Positions 17,351 through 26,713 are shown, numbered from the stretch's first letter. The stretch is DNA of 64,000 nt from UBA6918 sp040754425 (GCA_040754425.1 JBFMCR010000014.1:129948-193947); one strand, 5' to 3'. Notes: generated by a model from the sequence alone, not told the origin. Numbers and translations are program-made.

Positions 17351-18492
17351 GCGCTGCGCCGCCGTGCCTTATATCTCAGCCGCACCAGAAAAGCCAGCAG
17401 CGCGCATACGGCGGCCAGGCTGAAGGTCCACTGCGCGCCCAGCCCTTCCCAGGCCCATCCCGAATACAACCCGCCCAGTGTGCCGCCGGCGCCGAAGGCG
17501 AAGCTGTTGTACAGCGCCTGCCCGCGCGCCTGATGGCGGCCCCTGAAGTATTGGTGGATGAGCGTCACCGCCGAGGCGTGATAGGCGCCGAAGGTAAAGG
17601 CGTGCAACACCTGCGCAGCGACGACCAGCGCCGGGCTGCCTACGCCCCAGGCGATCATGAGAAAGCGCAGCGTCGCCACCGCGAAGGTCAGCAGCAGCAG
17701 GCGCTCGAAGTTCACCTGCGCGAACCGCGGCAGCCACAGGAACACGGCGATCTCCGCGATCACACCGATGGCCCACAGCCAACCCACCGCCGACTTGCTG
17801 TAGCCGTGGTCGACGAGGTAGATCGAATAGAAGGTGTAGTAAGGGCCGTGCGCCGCCGCCATCAGAAAGCAGCCTGCCAGCAGCGTCCACACCTCCGGCC
17901 GGCGCACGATGTCCATGATCGGCGCGTGGTCGTGTTCGTGTCTTGACGCCTCGGCCTCGGGCATGAAGCGCGCAAACAGCGCGATGCCGAGGATGAAGCC
18001 CAGCACCGCCCACAACAGGTCGGTCACCGGCCGATAGTCGAACCAGTAGCCCAGGCCGATCACCACCGCGATGAAGCCGATCGAGCCCCACAGGCGGATG
18101 TAGCCGTAGTTGGCCATGCGCTCGCCCAGGTGCGACAGCGTCATGGCCTCGACCAGCGGCAGCGATGCGCTCCAGAAGAAGCTCATGCCCGCCATGACCA
18201 CGAACAGCCACCAGAACGAGGTGCCGAAGAACACACCCACATAACACAGCAGGCTGCCGATGGCTGCAAGCTGCACGATCGCCACGCGCCTGCCGCTGCG
18301 GTCGGCCATGTGCCCCCAGATGTTGGGCGCGAAAATGCGCATCACCTGCAAGAGCGACATCAGAATGCCGATCTGGAAGGCAGAGAATTCAAGCGACTTG
18401 AGATACAGCCCCCAGAACGGCGCCATGGCCCCGACGAAGGCGAAATAGAAGAAATAGAAGCCCGAAAGCCTCCAGTAGGGTACATCTTTCAT
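17323..18492 (-). CDS. MFS transporter, HcaT-like (phenylpropionate permease type)
   Basis: 389 residues with 12 predicted membrane helices. The N-terminus WRLSGFYFFYFAFVGAMAPF and the following APNIWGHMADRSGRRVAIVQ are typical of the small MFS group that includes E. coli HcaT and nucleoside-proton symporter relatives. Substrate cannot be deduced. It lies between aroC and leuC on the same strand. Its last codons carry the probable leuC promoter. Confidence 0.85.
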   Translation of the reverse strand: MKDVPYWRLSGFYFFYFAFVGAMAPFWGLYLKSLEFSAFQIGILMSLLQVMRIFAPNIWGHMADRSGRRVAIVQLAAIGSLLCYVGVFFGTSFWWLFVVMAGMSFFWSASLPLVEAMTLSHLGERMANYGYIRLWGSIGFIAVVIGLGYWFDYRPVTDLLWAVLGFILGIALFARFMPEAEASRHEHDHAPIMDIVRRPEVWTLLAGCFLMAAAHGPYYTFYSIYLVDHGYSKSAVGWLWAIGVIAEIAVFLWLPRFAQVNFERLLLLTFAVATLRFLMIAWGVGSPALVVAAQVLHAFTFGAYHASAVTLIHQYFRGRHQARGQALYNSFAFGAGGTLGGLYSGWAWEGLGAQWTFSLAAVCALLAFLVRLRYKARRRSAFRRQSADL

Positions 18493-18560
18493 GGAGTGAA
18501 TTATCCCGGATACCGGGCGGGCCCGAACGGGGCCGAAAAGGAATTATTTCTGCCGGCAAA

Positions 18561-19661
18561 TCATTTCGGCTTGCCGGGAATCACCGGCGTGCCGCTTGCC
18601 ACGTCACCGCACTGCGCGCGATGGCGCAGCGCATGGTCCATGATGACGATGGCCATCAGCGCCTCGGCGATGGGGGTGGCGCGGATGCCGACGCAGGGAT
18701 CGTGGCGGCCGTGGGTCACCACCTCGACGGGTTTGCCGTCGATGTCGATGGAGCGGCCCGGCAGTCGGATGGAGGAAGTGGGCTTGATGGCGATGTGCGC
18801 CACCACCGGCTGTCCCGTCGATATCCCGCCCAGCACGCCGCCTGCGTGGTTTGATAGAAAACCCTGTGGCGTGAGCTCGTCGCGGTGCTCGGTGCCCTTC
18901 TGCCGCGCAGCTTCCATGCCGTCGCCGATTTCCACGCCCTTGACGGCATTGAGCCCCATCAAGGCGTGCGCGAGGTCGGCATCGAGCTTGTCGTACAGCG
19001 GCTCGCCCAAACCCACCGGCACGTTCTCGGCAACGAGGGTGATTTTCGCGCCCACCGAATCGCCCGACTTGCGCAGCGCGTCCATGTAGGACTCCAGCTG
19101 CGGCACGATGGCGGCGCTGGGCGAGAAGAAGGCGTTGTTGTTCACTTCGCCCCAGGACTCGAAGGGAATGTCGATGGAGCCGAGCGCGCTCAGGTAGCCG
19201 CGGATCACCACGCCGTATTTTTCCCTGAGCCACTTCTTGGCGATGGCGCCGGCGCCGACGATGGGCGCAGTCAGGCGCGCCGACGAACGCCCGCCGCCGC
19301 GGTAATCGCGGAAGCCGTATTTCTGCGTGTAGGTGTAGTCGGCATGGCCGGGGCGGAAAGTCGCGGCGATGTTGCCGTAGTCCTTGCTGCGCTGGTCCTC
19401 GTTGCGGATCAAAAGCGCGATCGGCGTGCCGGTGGTTTTGCCTTCGAACACGCCGGAGAGGATTTCCGCGGTGTCCGATTCCTGGCGCTGGGTGACATGG
19501 CGCGAAGTGCCCGGCTTGCGGCGGTCGAGGTCAAACTGGATGTCGGCCTCGGCCAGCTCCATCCCCGGCGGGCAGCCGTCCACCACGCAGCCGATGGCCG
19601 GGCCGTGGGATTCGCCGAAGACGGTGACGCAAAAAAGTTTGCCGAGTGTGCTGCCGGACAT
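18561..19661 (-). CDS. aroC: Chorismate synthase
   Basis: Converts EPSP to chorismate using reduced FMN, the last shikimate step. It has 366 residues. Family motifs include GESHGPAIGCVVDGCPPG near the N-terminus, the RHVTQRQESD segment, and DYRGGGRSSARLTA. The C-terminal RHDPCVGIRATPIAEA is the third signature. It is separated from the MFS gene by 68 bp with two small GC-rich hairpins. Confidence 0.97.
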   Translation of the reverse strand: MSGSTLGKLFCVTVFGESHGPAIGCVVDGCPPGMELAEADIQFDLDRRKPGTSRHVTQRQESDTAEILSGVFEGKTTGTPIALLIRNEDQRSKDYGNIAATFRPGHADYTYTQKYGFRDYRGGGRSSARLTAPIVGAGAIAKKWLREKYGVVIRGYLSALGSIDIPFESWGEVNNNAFFSPSAAIVPQLESYMDALRKSGDSVGAKITLVAENVPVGLGEPLYDKLDADLAHALMGLNAVKGVEIGDGMEAARQKGTEHRDELTPQGFLSNHAGGVLGGISTGQPVVAHIAIKPTSSIRLPGRSIDIDGKPVEVVTHGRHDPCVGIRATPIAEALMAIVIMDHALRHRAQCGDVASGTPVIPGKPK

Positions 19662-19811
19662 GGGTTTGGGCCAATCGATTCAGACAGCCGATTCTATCAA
19701 AACCGGCATCACGAATCGTTCGGCGGCTACTCGAACAACAAAGGAGTCTGCTTCATTCACGAGCATACCCCGCTTCGCGCCGGCTTTTCAGCGTCATTTC
19801 GCGCGGCATGC

Positions 19812-20000
19812 TCAGCGGACAACTTTTCTGGCCTTGGGACAGGCGGGCTTCTTCCCGCTTGCACGCACTTCGAGGTAGGTACGCATAGCTTCCCAGGGAA
19901 TGGTCTTGCCGCTTGCAACAATTTCGGCATAACGGCGATCGGCTTCTTTGTGGAAATCCATGCGTCGCTTTTCCATTTCAGTATCCAAGGTGGTCAGCAT
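19812..20000 (-). CDS. Small hypothetical protein, orphan antitoxin-like
   Basis: 62 residues, charged, with a long predicted helix (TEMEKRRMDFHKEADRRYAE) and a basic C-terminus (GKKPACPKARKVVR). The layout, with GKTIPWEAMRTYLEVRASG, resembles small proteobacterial antitoxin-like proteins I have seen beside RelE/ParE-type toxins, but no toxin gene follows: the 150 bp to aroC hold only very short frames. It sits between the aminopeptidase gene and aroC. The family assignment is weak. Confidence 0.5.
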   Translation of the reverse strand: MLTTLDTEMEKRRMDFHKEADRRYAEIVASGKTIPWEAMRTYLEVRASGKKPACPKARKVVR

Positions 20001-20013
20001 CGTTTTCGGTAAT

Positions 20014-21474
20014 TTATTTACCCACCGCCTCTATCCAGGCCAAGCCCCAACCCACGCCAAAACCAGTAAGGTCGGTCATCACCGCCCCCAACCCGCCCTT
20101 GCAGGTGCTGGCCGAGAGGTCCATGTGCACCCAGGGGGTGTCGTCGATGAAGCGGGAGAGGAAGCGCGTGGCGAGGATGTGGTCGGCGGCGCCTTCCATG
20201 GTGCACTGCAGCACGTCGGCCACTTTTGAATCGAGCTGCGGGTCGTAGTCGGCATCCATGGGAAAGCGGCAGACGCGCTCGCCGCTTTGCTGCGCGGCCT
20301 TCAATGCGGCCTCGGCAACGTTTTCGCGGTTGCTGAAAATGCCGCTGTAGCGGTCGCCCAAGGCGTAGTGCATGGAGCCGGTGAGCGTGGCGAAGTCGGC
20401 GATGACGTCGGGCTTGGCGCGCGCCGCCAGGGTCAGCGTGTCGGCCAGCACCATGCGGCCTTCGGCGTCGGTGTGCACGATCTCGATGGTGGTGCCGTTG
20501 AGCGAGCGGACGATTTCGTTTTGCCGGTAGGCCTGCGGGCTGATGTGGTTTTCCGCCAGCGCGACCCAGGCGTCGATCTGCAGCGGCAGCTTCAGTTTCG
20601 AGGCCGCGGCCAGGATGCCCAGCACCACGGCGGAGCCGTTCATGTCCTCGTGCATGCCGTGCATGTACTTGGCCGGCTTGAGGTTGTGGCCGCCGGTATC
20701 GAAGCAGATGCCCTTGCCCACCAGCGCGATCTTCTTGCCCTTGCCCCTTGCAACTTGCCCCTTGTAGCTGATGTGAACGATGGCCGCATCCTTCGCCGGC
20801 GAACCCTGGGCCACGGCGCAGAAGGCGCCCGCGCCCATTTTCTTCAGCTTGTCGAAGCCGAACTCTTCGAGCTTCCAGCCGTAGTCCTTGGCCAGTTTGG
20901 CGATGCGCTTGCGATAGGCGCCGGGGGTGAGCTGGTTGGGCGGCAGGTTGGTGAGCGAGCGCGTCAGATAATTGCCTTCGGCCACGGCCAGTTCACGCGC
21001 GTAGCCGCCCTTGGCGGCAACGCCATATACCGTGAGCTTTTGCAGGGCGCCGGGCAGCTTGCCGCTTTTTTGCGTGGGCAAGGGGCGTGCATTCACCGCT
21101 GCGCAATAGACCGCATCGCGTGCCGCCGTTTGCTTGAAGGCCTCGGCGCCGTACAGCGCAAGCTGCAGCTCGGCGGGATGTTCGCCCAGCAGCGGCGCAA
21201 GCGCCAAGCGCAATTGGGCATGGCGCGAGAAGGTGTCGGCATTCGCATCCAACATGGCATACACGCGCAGGCCGGCGCCGGTTTCGATGGCAAGCGGCGT
21301 CTTCGCCAGTTCTTCCGCTTTCATGTCCTTGCGCTTGAGCGCGGCAGCCAGCAATTCCTTGCCCGGAATGTCGGCCAGGGTTTTGCTTTTCGGCATGAGC
21401 ACCAGCGCATGGCTCGCGCCATCCAGGGTTTTCAAACTCGCTTCGGATTTCTTTTCAATGATCTGCACAGGCAT
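20014..21474 (-). CDS. Leucyl aminopeptidase family protein (M17)
   Basis: Two-metal aminopeptidase of the M17 family. From the ATG at 21474 (MPVQIIEKK) it has 486 residues; a TTG 39 bp upstream is a less likely start. Metal-binding residues are visible in VGKGICFDTGGHNLKPAKY and in HTDAEGRMVLADTL, the M17 signature, where Asn is replaced by His at its first position. It is more like the divergent PepB-like group than PepA. It stands alone between the antitoxin-like gene and the divergent pdhA. Confidence 0.9.
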   Translation of the reverse strand: MPVQIIEKKSEASLKTLDGASHALVLMPKSKTLADIPGKELLAAALKRKDMKAEELAKTPLAIETGAGLRVYAMLDANADTFSRHAQLRLALAPLLGEHPAELQLALYGAEAFKQTAARDAVYCAAVNARPLPTQKSGKLPGALQKLTVYGVAAKGGYARELAVAEGNYLTRSLTNLPPNQLTPGAYRKRIAKLAKDYGWKLEEFGFDKLKKMGAGAFCAVAQGSPAKDAAIVHISYKGQVARGKGKKIALVGKGICFDTGGHNLKPAKYMHGMHEDMNGSAVVLGILAAASKLKLPLQIDAWVALAENHISPQAYRQNEIVRSLNGTTIEIVHTDAEGRMVLADTLTLAARAKPDVIADFATLTGSMHYALGDRYSGIFSNRENVAEAALKAAQQSGERVCRFPMDADYDPQLDSKVADVLQCTMEGAADHILATRFLSRFIDDTPWVHMDLSASTCKGGLGAVMTDLTGFGVGWGLAWIEAVGK

Positions 21475-21587
21475 GGCGGCTTTCGGGGAGGATTCGCAAA
21501 ATTGAATGGACAAGGGTTTTACGGGATAATAGCGCGATTTTTCACACGCTTATCTCACCCTTCCCACAGATATATAAAGGGTCATCA

Positions 21588-22589
21588 ATGAAACTGGAAG
21601 ACAAGAAGCGCGTGCTCAGGGAGATGGTGATTCACCGCCGTTTCGAGGAGCGCTGCTACCAAGCCTACATCGAGCGCAAGATCGGCGGCTTTCTGCACCT
21701 CTACCCTGGCCAGGAAGCCTGCTGCAACGGCGTGATGGAAGCCGCCCGTCCCGGCTACGACTACGTCATCACCGGCTACCGCGACCACGTGCATGCCATG
21801 AAGTGCGGCGCCGATCCCAAGGAAGTCATGGCCGAGCTGTACGGCAAGGAAACCGGCTCTTCCAAGGGCCGCGGCGGTTCCATGCACATCTTCGACGTGA
21901 AGCACCGCTTCATGGGCGGCTATGCGCTGGTCGGCGGCCCCTTTCCGCTCGCTGCCGGCATCGCCAAGGGCATCCAGATGAAGGGCGGCGACGAAATCTG
22001 CATCTGCTTCCTGGGAGATGCCGCCAATAATCAGGGAACGTTCCACGAGACCATGAACATGGCCGCGCTGTACAAGCTGCCGGTGCTGTTCGTGTGCGAG
22101 AACAACCTCTACGGCATCGGCACCGCGATCGAGCGTTCGACCGCCGTGGTACACCAGCATAAAAGGGTGTGCGGCTACGATATGGAAGCCGCCGAGGCCG
22201 ACGGCCAGGACATCGAAAAGGTCTACGAGGCCGCCAAGGTCGCCGTCAACCACGTGCGCTCCGGCAAGGGCCCCTACTTCCTGGAACTTTTGACCTACCG
22301 CTACCGCGGCCACTCCATGTCCGACTCGCGCGGCTACCGTTCGCGCGAGGAAGAGGAAATGTGGAAACAGCGCGACCCCATCTTCATCCTGCGCGACCGC
22401 CTCATCGCCGAGAAGTCCATGACCATGGCCGACTACGAAGCAATGGAAAAGGAAGTCGAACACTACATCGAGAACGAAGTCATCAGGTTCGCGGAAGAAT
22501 CGCCCGAGCCCAGGGTGGAAGAACTCGAAAAATACGTGCTTGCGGAGCGCGAAAGCCAGATGCCCTGGATCACGGGCAAGGCCGCCTGA
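21588..22589 (+). CDS. pdhA: Pyruvate dehydrogenase E1 component, alpha subunit
   Basis: Alpha subunit of the heterotetrameric thiamine-diphosphate dehydrogenase that decarboxylates pyruvate (or a close 2-oxo acid) and acylates the E2 lipoyl group. It has 333 residues. The ThDP/Mg motif runs from LGDAANNQGTFHE to CENNLYG. SKGRGGSMHIFDVKHRFMGG is the family segment, and YRYRGHSMSDSRGYRSREE holds the phosphorylation-loop region. An AAAGGG ribosome site precedes the ATG. It is first in an operon with E1 beta, the E2-E3 fusion and a MerB-like gene. Confidence 0.93.
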   Translation: MKLEDKKRVLREMVIHRRFEERCYQAYIERKIGGFLHLYPGQEACCNGVMEAARPGYDYVITGYRDHVHAMKCGADPKEVMAELYGKETGSSKGRGGSMHIFDVKHRFMGGYALVGGPFPLAAGIAKGIQMKGGDEICICFLGDAANNQGTFHETMNMAALYKLPVLFVCENNLYGIGTAIERSTAVVHQHKRVCGYDMEAAEADGQDIEKVYEAAKVAVNHVRSGKGPYFLELLTYRYRGHSMSDSRGYRSREEEEMWKQRDPIFILRDRLIAEKSMTMADYEAMEKEVEHYIENEVIRFAEESPEPRVEELEKYVLAERESQMPWITGKAA

Positions 22590-22600
22590 GGAGAATCGAA

Positions 22601-23584
22601 ATGGCAGAAATGATGTATTGGGAAGCCATCCGGCGCGCCCACGATGAAGAAATGGCCCGCGATCCCCTGGTGATCTGCATGGGTGAAGACATCGGCGTGG
22701 CCGGCGGCACCTACAAGGCCACCAAGGGCCTGTACGAAAAATACGGTCCACTGCGCGTGATCGACACCCCCATTTCCGAAAACAGCTACACCGGGCTGGG
22801 CATCGGCGCCTCCTTCCTTGGCGTGCGGCCCATCATCGAGATCATGTCGGTGAACTTCGCCTGGCTGGCCATGGACCAGATGTTCAACTCCGCGGCCAAG
22901 GTGCGCTACATGTCGGGCGGCCAGTTGACCGCGCCGGTAGTGTTCCGCGCCGCCGGCGGCGCCGCGCACCAGTTGGGCGCGCAGCATTCCGCGCGCATGG
23001 AAAAGGTGTTCATGGGCATCGCCGGCCTGCGCGTGGTGACGCCGTCCAACCCCAAGCAGGCCTACGGCCTCTTGAAGTCCGCGGTGCGCTGCGACGATCC
23101 CGTTTACATCAACGAACACGAGCTGATGTACAACATGAAGGGCGACGTGCCCGACGGCGAATACTTCCATCCGCTGGAAGGCTCCGAAGTCACCCGTTCC
23201 GGCACCGACGTCACCCTGTTCGGCTACAACATCTCCGTGCACTGGAACCTCAAGGCCGCGGAGATCCTCGACAAGCAGTACGGCATCTCCGCCGAAGTAG
23301 TGGACCTGTATGCGCTGTCGCCGCTGGACCGCGAAGGCATCAGAAAATCCGTATCCAAAACCCACCGCGCCGTGGTTGTGGGCGAGGAAGAAGCCCCGGT
23401 GGGCGTGTGTTCCGAGGTGATCAGCATCATCAACGAGGAATGCTTCTTCGAACTCGACGCCGCCCCGGTGCGTGTCAATTCCGCGCACGTTCCGCAGCCC
23501 TACAACCACACGCTGGAAAAGGCCGCGATTCCGAATGCGGAAGATGTCGTGGCGGCGGTGCTGAAACTGTTCGGCAAAGCTTGA
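22601..23584 (+). CDS. pdhB: Pyruvate dehydrogenase E1 component, beta subunit
   Basis: 327 residues from the ATG at 22601 (MAEMMYWEAIRRAHDEEMAR), preceded by GAGGAGA. The transketolase pyrimidine-binding domain includes VICMGEDIGVAGGTYKATKG, and the C-terminal transketolase domain follows from about 200. It starts 11 bp after pdhA. A 102-bp hairpin repeat lies between its stop and the E2-E3 gene. Acetoin or branched-chain substrates cannot be excluded, but the E1 and E2 sequences look most like the pyruvate enzymes. Confidence 0.93.
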   Translation: MAEMMYWEAIRRAHDEEMARDPLVICMGEDIGVAGGTYKATKGLYEKYGPLRVIDTPISENSYTGLGIGASFLGVRPIIEIMSVNFAWLAMDQMFNSAAKVRYMSGGQLTAPVVFRAAGGAAHQLGAQHSARMEKVFMGIAGLRVVTPSNPKQAYGLLKSAVRCDDPVYINEHELMYNMKGDVPDGEYFHPLEGSEVTRSGTDVTLFGYNISVHWNLKAAEILDKQYGISAEVVDLYALSPLDREGIRKSVSKTHRAVVVGEEEAPVGVCSEVISIINEECFFELDAAPVRVNSAHVPQPYNHTLEKAAIPNAEDVVAAVLKLFGKA

Positions 23585-23589
23585 GTGCT

Positions 23590-23691
23590 GTGAAGGGAGA
23601 AGGGGGAAGGGAGATGCCCACCCCACGCCTGCGGCGTGACCCTCCCTGCCGGGAGGGTTTTACCCTTCCCCCTTCGCCCTTCCCCCTTCAC
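23590..23691. repeat. Long intergenic hairpin, GAAGGGGGAAGGG type
   Basis: Left arm GTGAAGGGAGAAGGGGGAAG and right arm ending CCCTTCCCCCTTCAC pair over about 25 bp. The interior holds two smaller hairpins, CACGCCTGCGGCGTG and CCCTCCCTGCCGGGAGGG. It fills the gap between pdhB and the E2-E3 gene inside the operon. It has the same design as the other hairpin repeats (purine-rich arm first) but a different arm sequence. Confidence 0.8.
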
Positions 23692-23703
23692 TAGGAATTA
23701 AGA

Positions 23704-26697
23704 ATGTCCCAACACTATGCAATAACAATGCCCCAGCTCTCGGACACCATGACCGAGGGCGTGGTGGTCACCTGGGAAAAGCAGCCGGGCGACCGCGTCG
23801 AGCGCGGCGACATCGTGGCCACGGTGGAAACCGACAAGGCCATCATGGATGTGGAAGTGTTCAAGGCCGGCTATCTGGCCGGGCCGCTCGCCGAAGTCGG
23901 CAGCACCATCCCGGTCGGCGGCGCGCTGGGCTACATTACCGACACGCCGGGGGACATGGCGATTGCCGCAGGCGAAGTGGTGGAAGAGCAGGCCCAGACC
24001 GAAATGATCCCGCACCACGCGGGCACGCCCATCGTCATGCCCCAGCTTTCCGACACCATGACCGAAGGCGTGATGGTGAGCTGGGAGAAGCAGCCTGGCG
24101 ACGCGGTCAAGCGCGGCGACATCGTGGCGACGGTGGAAACCGACAAGGCCATCATGGACGTGGAAGTGTTCCAGGAAGGCTTCCTCTCCGGCCCCATCGC
24201 CGACGTCGGCTCGGTGATCGAAGTCGGCCATCCCATGGGTTTCATCGTCAGCGACGCATCCAAGGTCAACACCACCGGCGTCACCATGGGCGCCGACCAC
24301 AAGGTCAAGGAAACCCACTCCATGAAGGCCGGCGAGGCCAAGCCTGCCGCGCCCAAGGCCGCGCCGGCCAAGTCCAACGTGCCGGTGACCGCACCCAGTG
24401 CCGCCTCGGTCAAGGTCGCGCCCGCCGCGCGCCCCGCCGGCCGCCAGGCCAGCCCCTATGCGCGCAAGCTCGCCGCACAAAGCGGCGTCGATCTGACCAA
24501 GCTCGCGGGCAGCGGCCCTGCCGGCGTGATCATCGCCGCCGACGTGGCGCGCGCGCGCCCGTCGATGAAGGAAGTCGCGCACAGCCTGCCGCAGGTGGAC
24601 GTGCCGGGCGAAGGCCGCCCCATGACCTCGATGGAAAAGGCGGTGAGCCACGCCATGACGGCCTCGCTCACGCTGCCGACCTTCAACGCCACCATGAACA
24701 TCGACATGGGCAAGCTGGTCACGGCCGCCAAGGTCAGGGGCGTGTCTGTGACGGTGGCCATCGCCAAGGCCTGCTCGGTGGCGATGCGGAACCACCCGCG
24801 TATGAACTGGGCCTACCAGCCGGTGGACAAGCTGGTCGAACGCGCGGAACACAACTTCGGCGTCGCGGTGAAGTCCGACGACGGCGGCCTCGTCGTGCCG
24901 ATCCTGCACGGCGTCGAATCCAGGGGCCTGGAAAGCCTGCAGGAAAGCTGGAACGACCTCGTGCCCCGCGCGCGCGCGCGCAAGCTCACGCCGGCCGAGT
25001 TCGCCAACCCCAGCTTCACCATCTCCAACATGGGCATGTTCGGGATCACGCATTTCACCGCCATCCCCACGCCCGGCATCTCCGCCATCCTGGCCATTGC
25101 CGCGAGCGGCCCGCTGGGCACGCCCTTCACCATCACCGCCGACCACCGCGTACTGAACGGTGCGGACGTCGCCGGTTATCTGGTCGACCTGAAGAACGCC
25201 ATCGAGAATCCCGAGTCCTGGATCGGTCAGGGATCAGTCGCGGCCATTGCTGCCGCTCCTGCATTCACCATTCCAGAAGGAAATTGGGACTATCCGGTGG
25301 TCGTCATCGGCGGCGGCCCCGGCGGCGAGGACTGCGCGCGCGATCTCGCCGACCACGGCATCAAGGTCGCCATGGTGCACAACGAGCCCTTCCCCGGCGG
25401 CGAATGCCTGTGGCGCGGCTGCATCCCGTCCAAGGCCTGGCGCGCCGCCGCCGACGTCATCCGCAACCGCGCGCACGATGCGGAAATGGGTGTTTTTGGC
25501 ACCGAAGGCCCCAGGCTGGACTGGGCGCAGGTCGAGAAGCACCGCCGCTGGGTGCAGCAGGCGCGCGGCGAGATGGCGCTCAAGGCCGACAAGGGCATGA
25601 AGATCAACGTCATCGAGGGCTTCGGCGAATTCGTCGATGCGCACACGCTGAAGGTGACCGCCCCCGACGGCGCGGTCAGCACCCTCACCTTCGGCGCCGC
25701 CGTGATCGCCACCGGCGCGCCCGCCTTCGTGCCACCGATTCCCGGCGCGCGCGAAAATCTCGCCACCGGCGGCGTGGTCACTTCCGACACCATCTGGAAT
25801 CTGGCCGAACCGCCGAAGAAAATGGCCATCATAGGCGGCGGCGTGATCGGCGTGGAAATGGCGCAGATCTTCCGCGACTTCGGCTGCGAGGTCCTCATGC
25901 TGGAGCGCCACGCGCGCATCCTCGCCGAAGTCGAGCAGGAAATCGCCAAGACCCTGATCGGCCTTTTGGAAAAGGAAATCAGCGTCGTCACCGGCGCCGA
26001 AATCATCGGCATTTCCGGCAAACCCGGCAACATGAGCGTGGCCTACAAAAACGGCGCCGGCGAAGCGGCCGAGTTCAAGTGCGACGTGGTGCTGATGGCC
26101 ACCGGCAAGCGCCCGGATACGGCCAAGCTCAACCTCGACAAGGTCGGCGTGGAACTCGACGGTGCGGCGATCAAGGTCAACGCCCGCTGCCAGACTTCGC
26201 AGCCGCACATCTATGCGGTGGGCGACGTCATCGGCGGCTACATGCTGGCGCATACCGCGGCGACGCAGGGCCGCGTGGCCGCGGACAACCTGCTCGGCCA
26301 TGCGGCAACGTATGACCAGGACAAGGACTGCGCCGTCACCTTCTCGCGCCCGCAGGCCGGTTTCGTCGGCCTGTCTGTCGCCCAGGCCAAGGCCCGCGGC
26401 ATCGATGCCATCGAGGCCAAGATGCCCATGAACATAGACGCCAAGGCCATGATCACCGGCGAGACCGACGGCATGATCAAGCTGGTGGCGGACAAGGCCA
26501 CGCAGAAGATCATCGGCGTGCACTTCCTCGCCGACCATACCGACACCCTGATCGGCACCGGCGTGATGATGGTGGCGGGCGAAATGACGCTCACCCAGGT
26601 CGCCCGCGCCATCTTCCCGCATCCGACCCAGACCGAGCTGTTCGGCGAACTGGCGCGGCGCCTGCTGGCGCGCATGCGCCGCACCGCCAAGGCCTGA
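23704..26697 (+). CDS. Fused dihydrolipoyl acetyltransferase (E2) - dihydrolipoyl dehydrogenase (E3)
   Basis: A single 997-residue frame. Lipoyl domain 1 (about 5-80) carries the lipoylated Lys45 in ETDKA, and lipoyl domain 2 (about 108-185) carries Lys148. An Ala/Pro-rich linker leads to a peripheral subunit-binding domain near 250-285 (SPYARKLAAQSGVDL) and the acyltransferase core (about 305-515). After a 15-20 residue linker, a complete E3 starts near 527: FAD motif GGGPGGEDCARD, redox disulfide Cys568/Cys573 in ECLWRGCIPSKA, NAD motif IIGGGVIGVEMAQ, and the catalytic HPTQTE (His973, Glu978). In the E2 active site DHRVLNG, His481 is kept but Asn485 replaces the usual Asp. The frame is uninterrupted, so this is a true gene fusion supplying both activities of the complex. 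Confidence 0.93.
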   Translation: MSQHYAITMPQLSDTMTEGVVVTWEKQPGDRVERGDIVATVETDKAIMDVEVFKAGYLAGPLAEVGSTIPVGGALGYITDTPGDMAIAAGEVVEEQAQTEMIPHHAGTPIVMPQLSDTMTEGVMVSWEKQPGDAVKRGDIVATVETDKAIMDVEVFQEGFLSGPIADVGSVIEVGHPMGFIVSDASKVNTTGVTMGADHKVKETHSMKAGEAKPAAPKAAPAKSNVPVTAPSAASVKVAPAARPAGRQASPYARKLAAQSGVDLTKLAGSGPAGVIIAADVARARPSMKEVAHSLPQVDVPGEGRPMTSMEKAVSHAMTASLTLPTFNATMNIDMGKLVTAAKVRGVSVTVAIAKACSVAMRNHPRMNWAYQPVDKLVERAEHNFGVAVKSDDGGLVVPILHGVESRGLESLQESWNDLVPRARARKLTPAEFANPSFTISNMGMFGITHFTAIPTPGISAILAIAASGPLGTPFTITADHRVLNGADVAGYLVDLKNAIENPESWIGQGSVAAIAAAPAFTIPEGNWDYPVVVIGGGPGGEDCARDLADHGIKVAMVHNEPFPGGECLWRGCIPSKAWRAAADVIRNRAHDAEMGVFGTEGPRLDWAQVEKHRRWVQQARGEMALKADKGMKINVIEGFGEFVDAHTLKVTAPDGAVSTLTFGAAVIATGAPAFVPPIPGARENLATGGVVTSDTIWNLAEPPKKMAIIGGGVIGVEMAQIFRDFGCEVLMLERHARILAEVEQEIAKTLIGLLEKEISVVTGAEIIGISGKPGNMSVAYKNGAGEAAEFKCDVVLMATGKRPDTAKLNLDKVGVELDGAAIKVNARCQTSQPHIYAVGDVIGGYMLAHTAATQGRVAADNLLGHAATYDQDKDCAVTFSRPQAGFVGLSVAQAKARGIDAIEAKMPMNIDAKAMITGETDGMIKLVADKATQKIIGVHFLADHTDTLIGTGVMMVAGEMTLTQVARAIFPHPTQTELFGELARRLLARMRRTAKA

Positions 26698-26713
26698 GGG
26701 GCGGGTACGCAGC

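Noticed and set aside
19682..19780. 28-codon frame between the antitoxin-like gene and aroC that might be a toxin remnant
   Set aside because: No similarity to RelE/ParE or other toxins and no ribosome site; probably chance.
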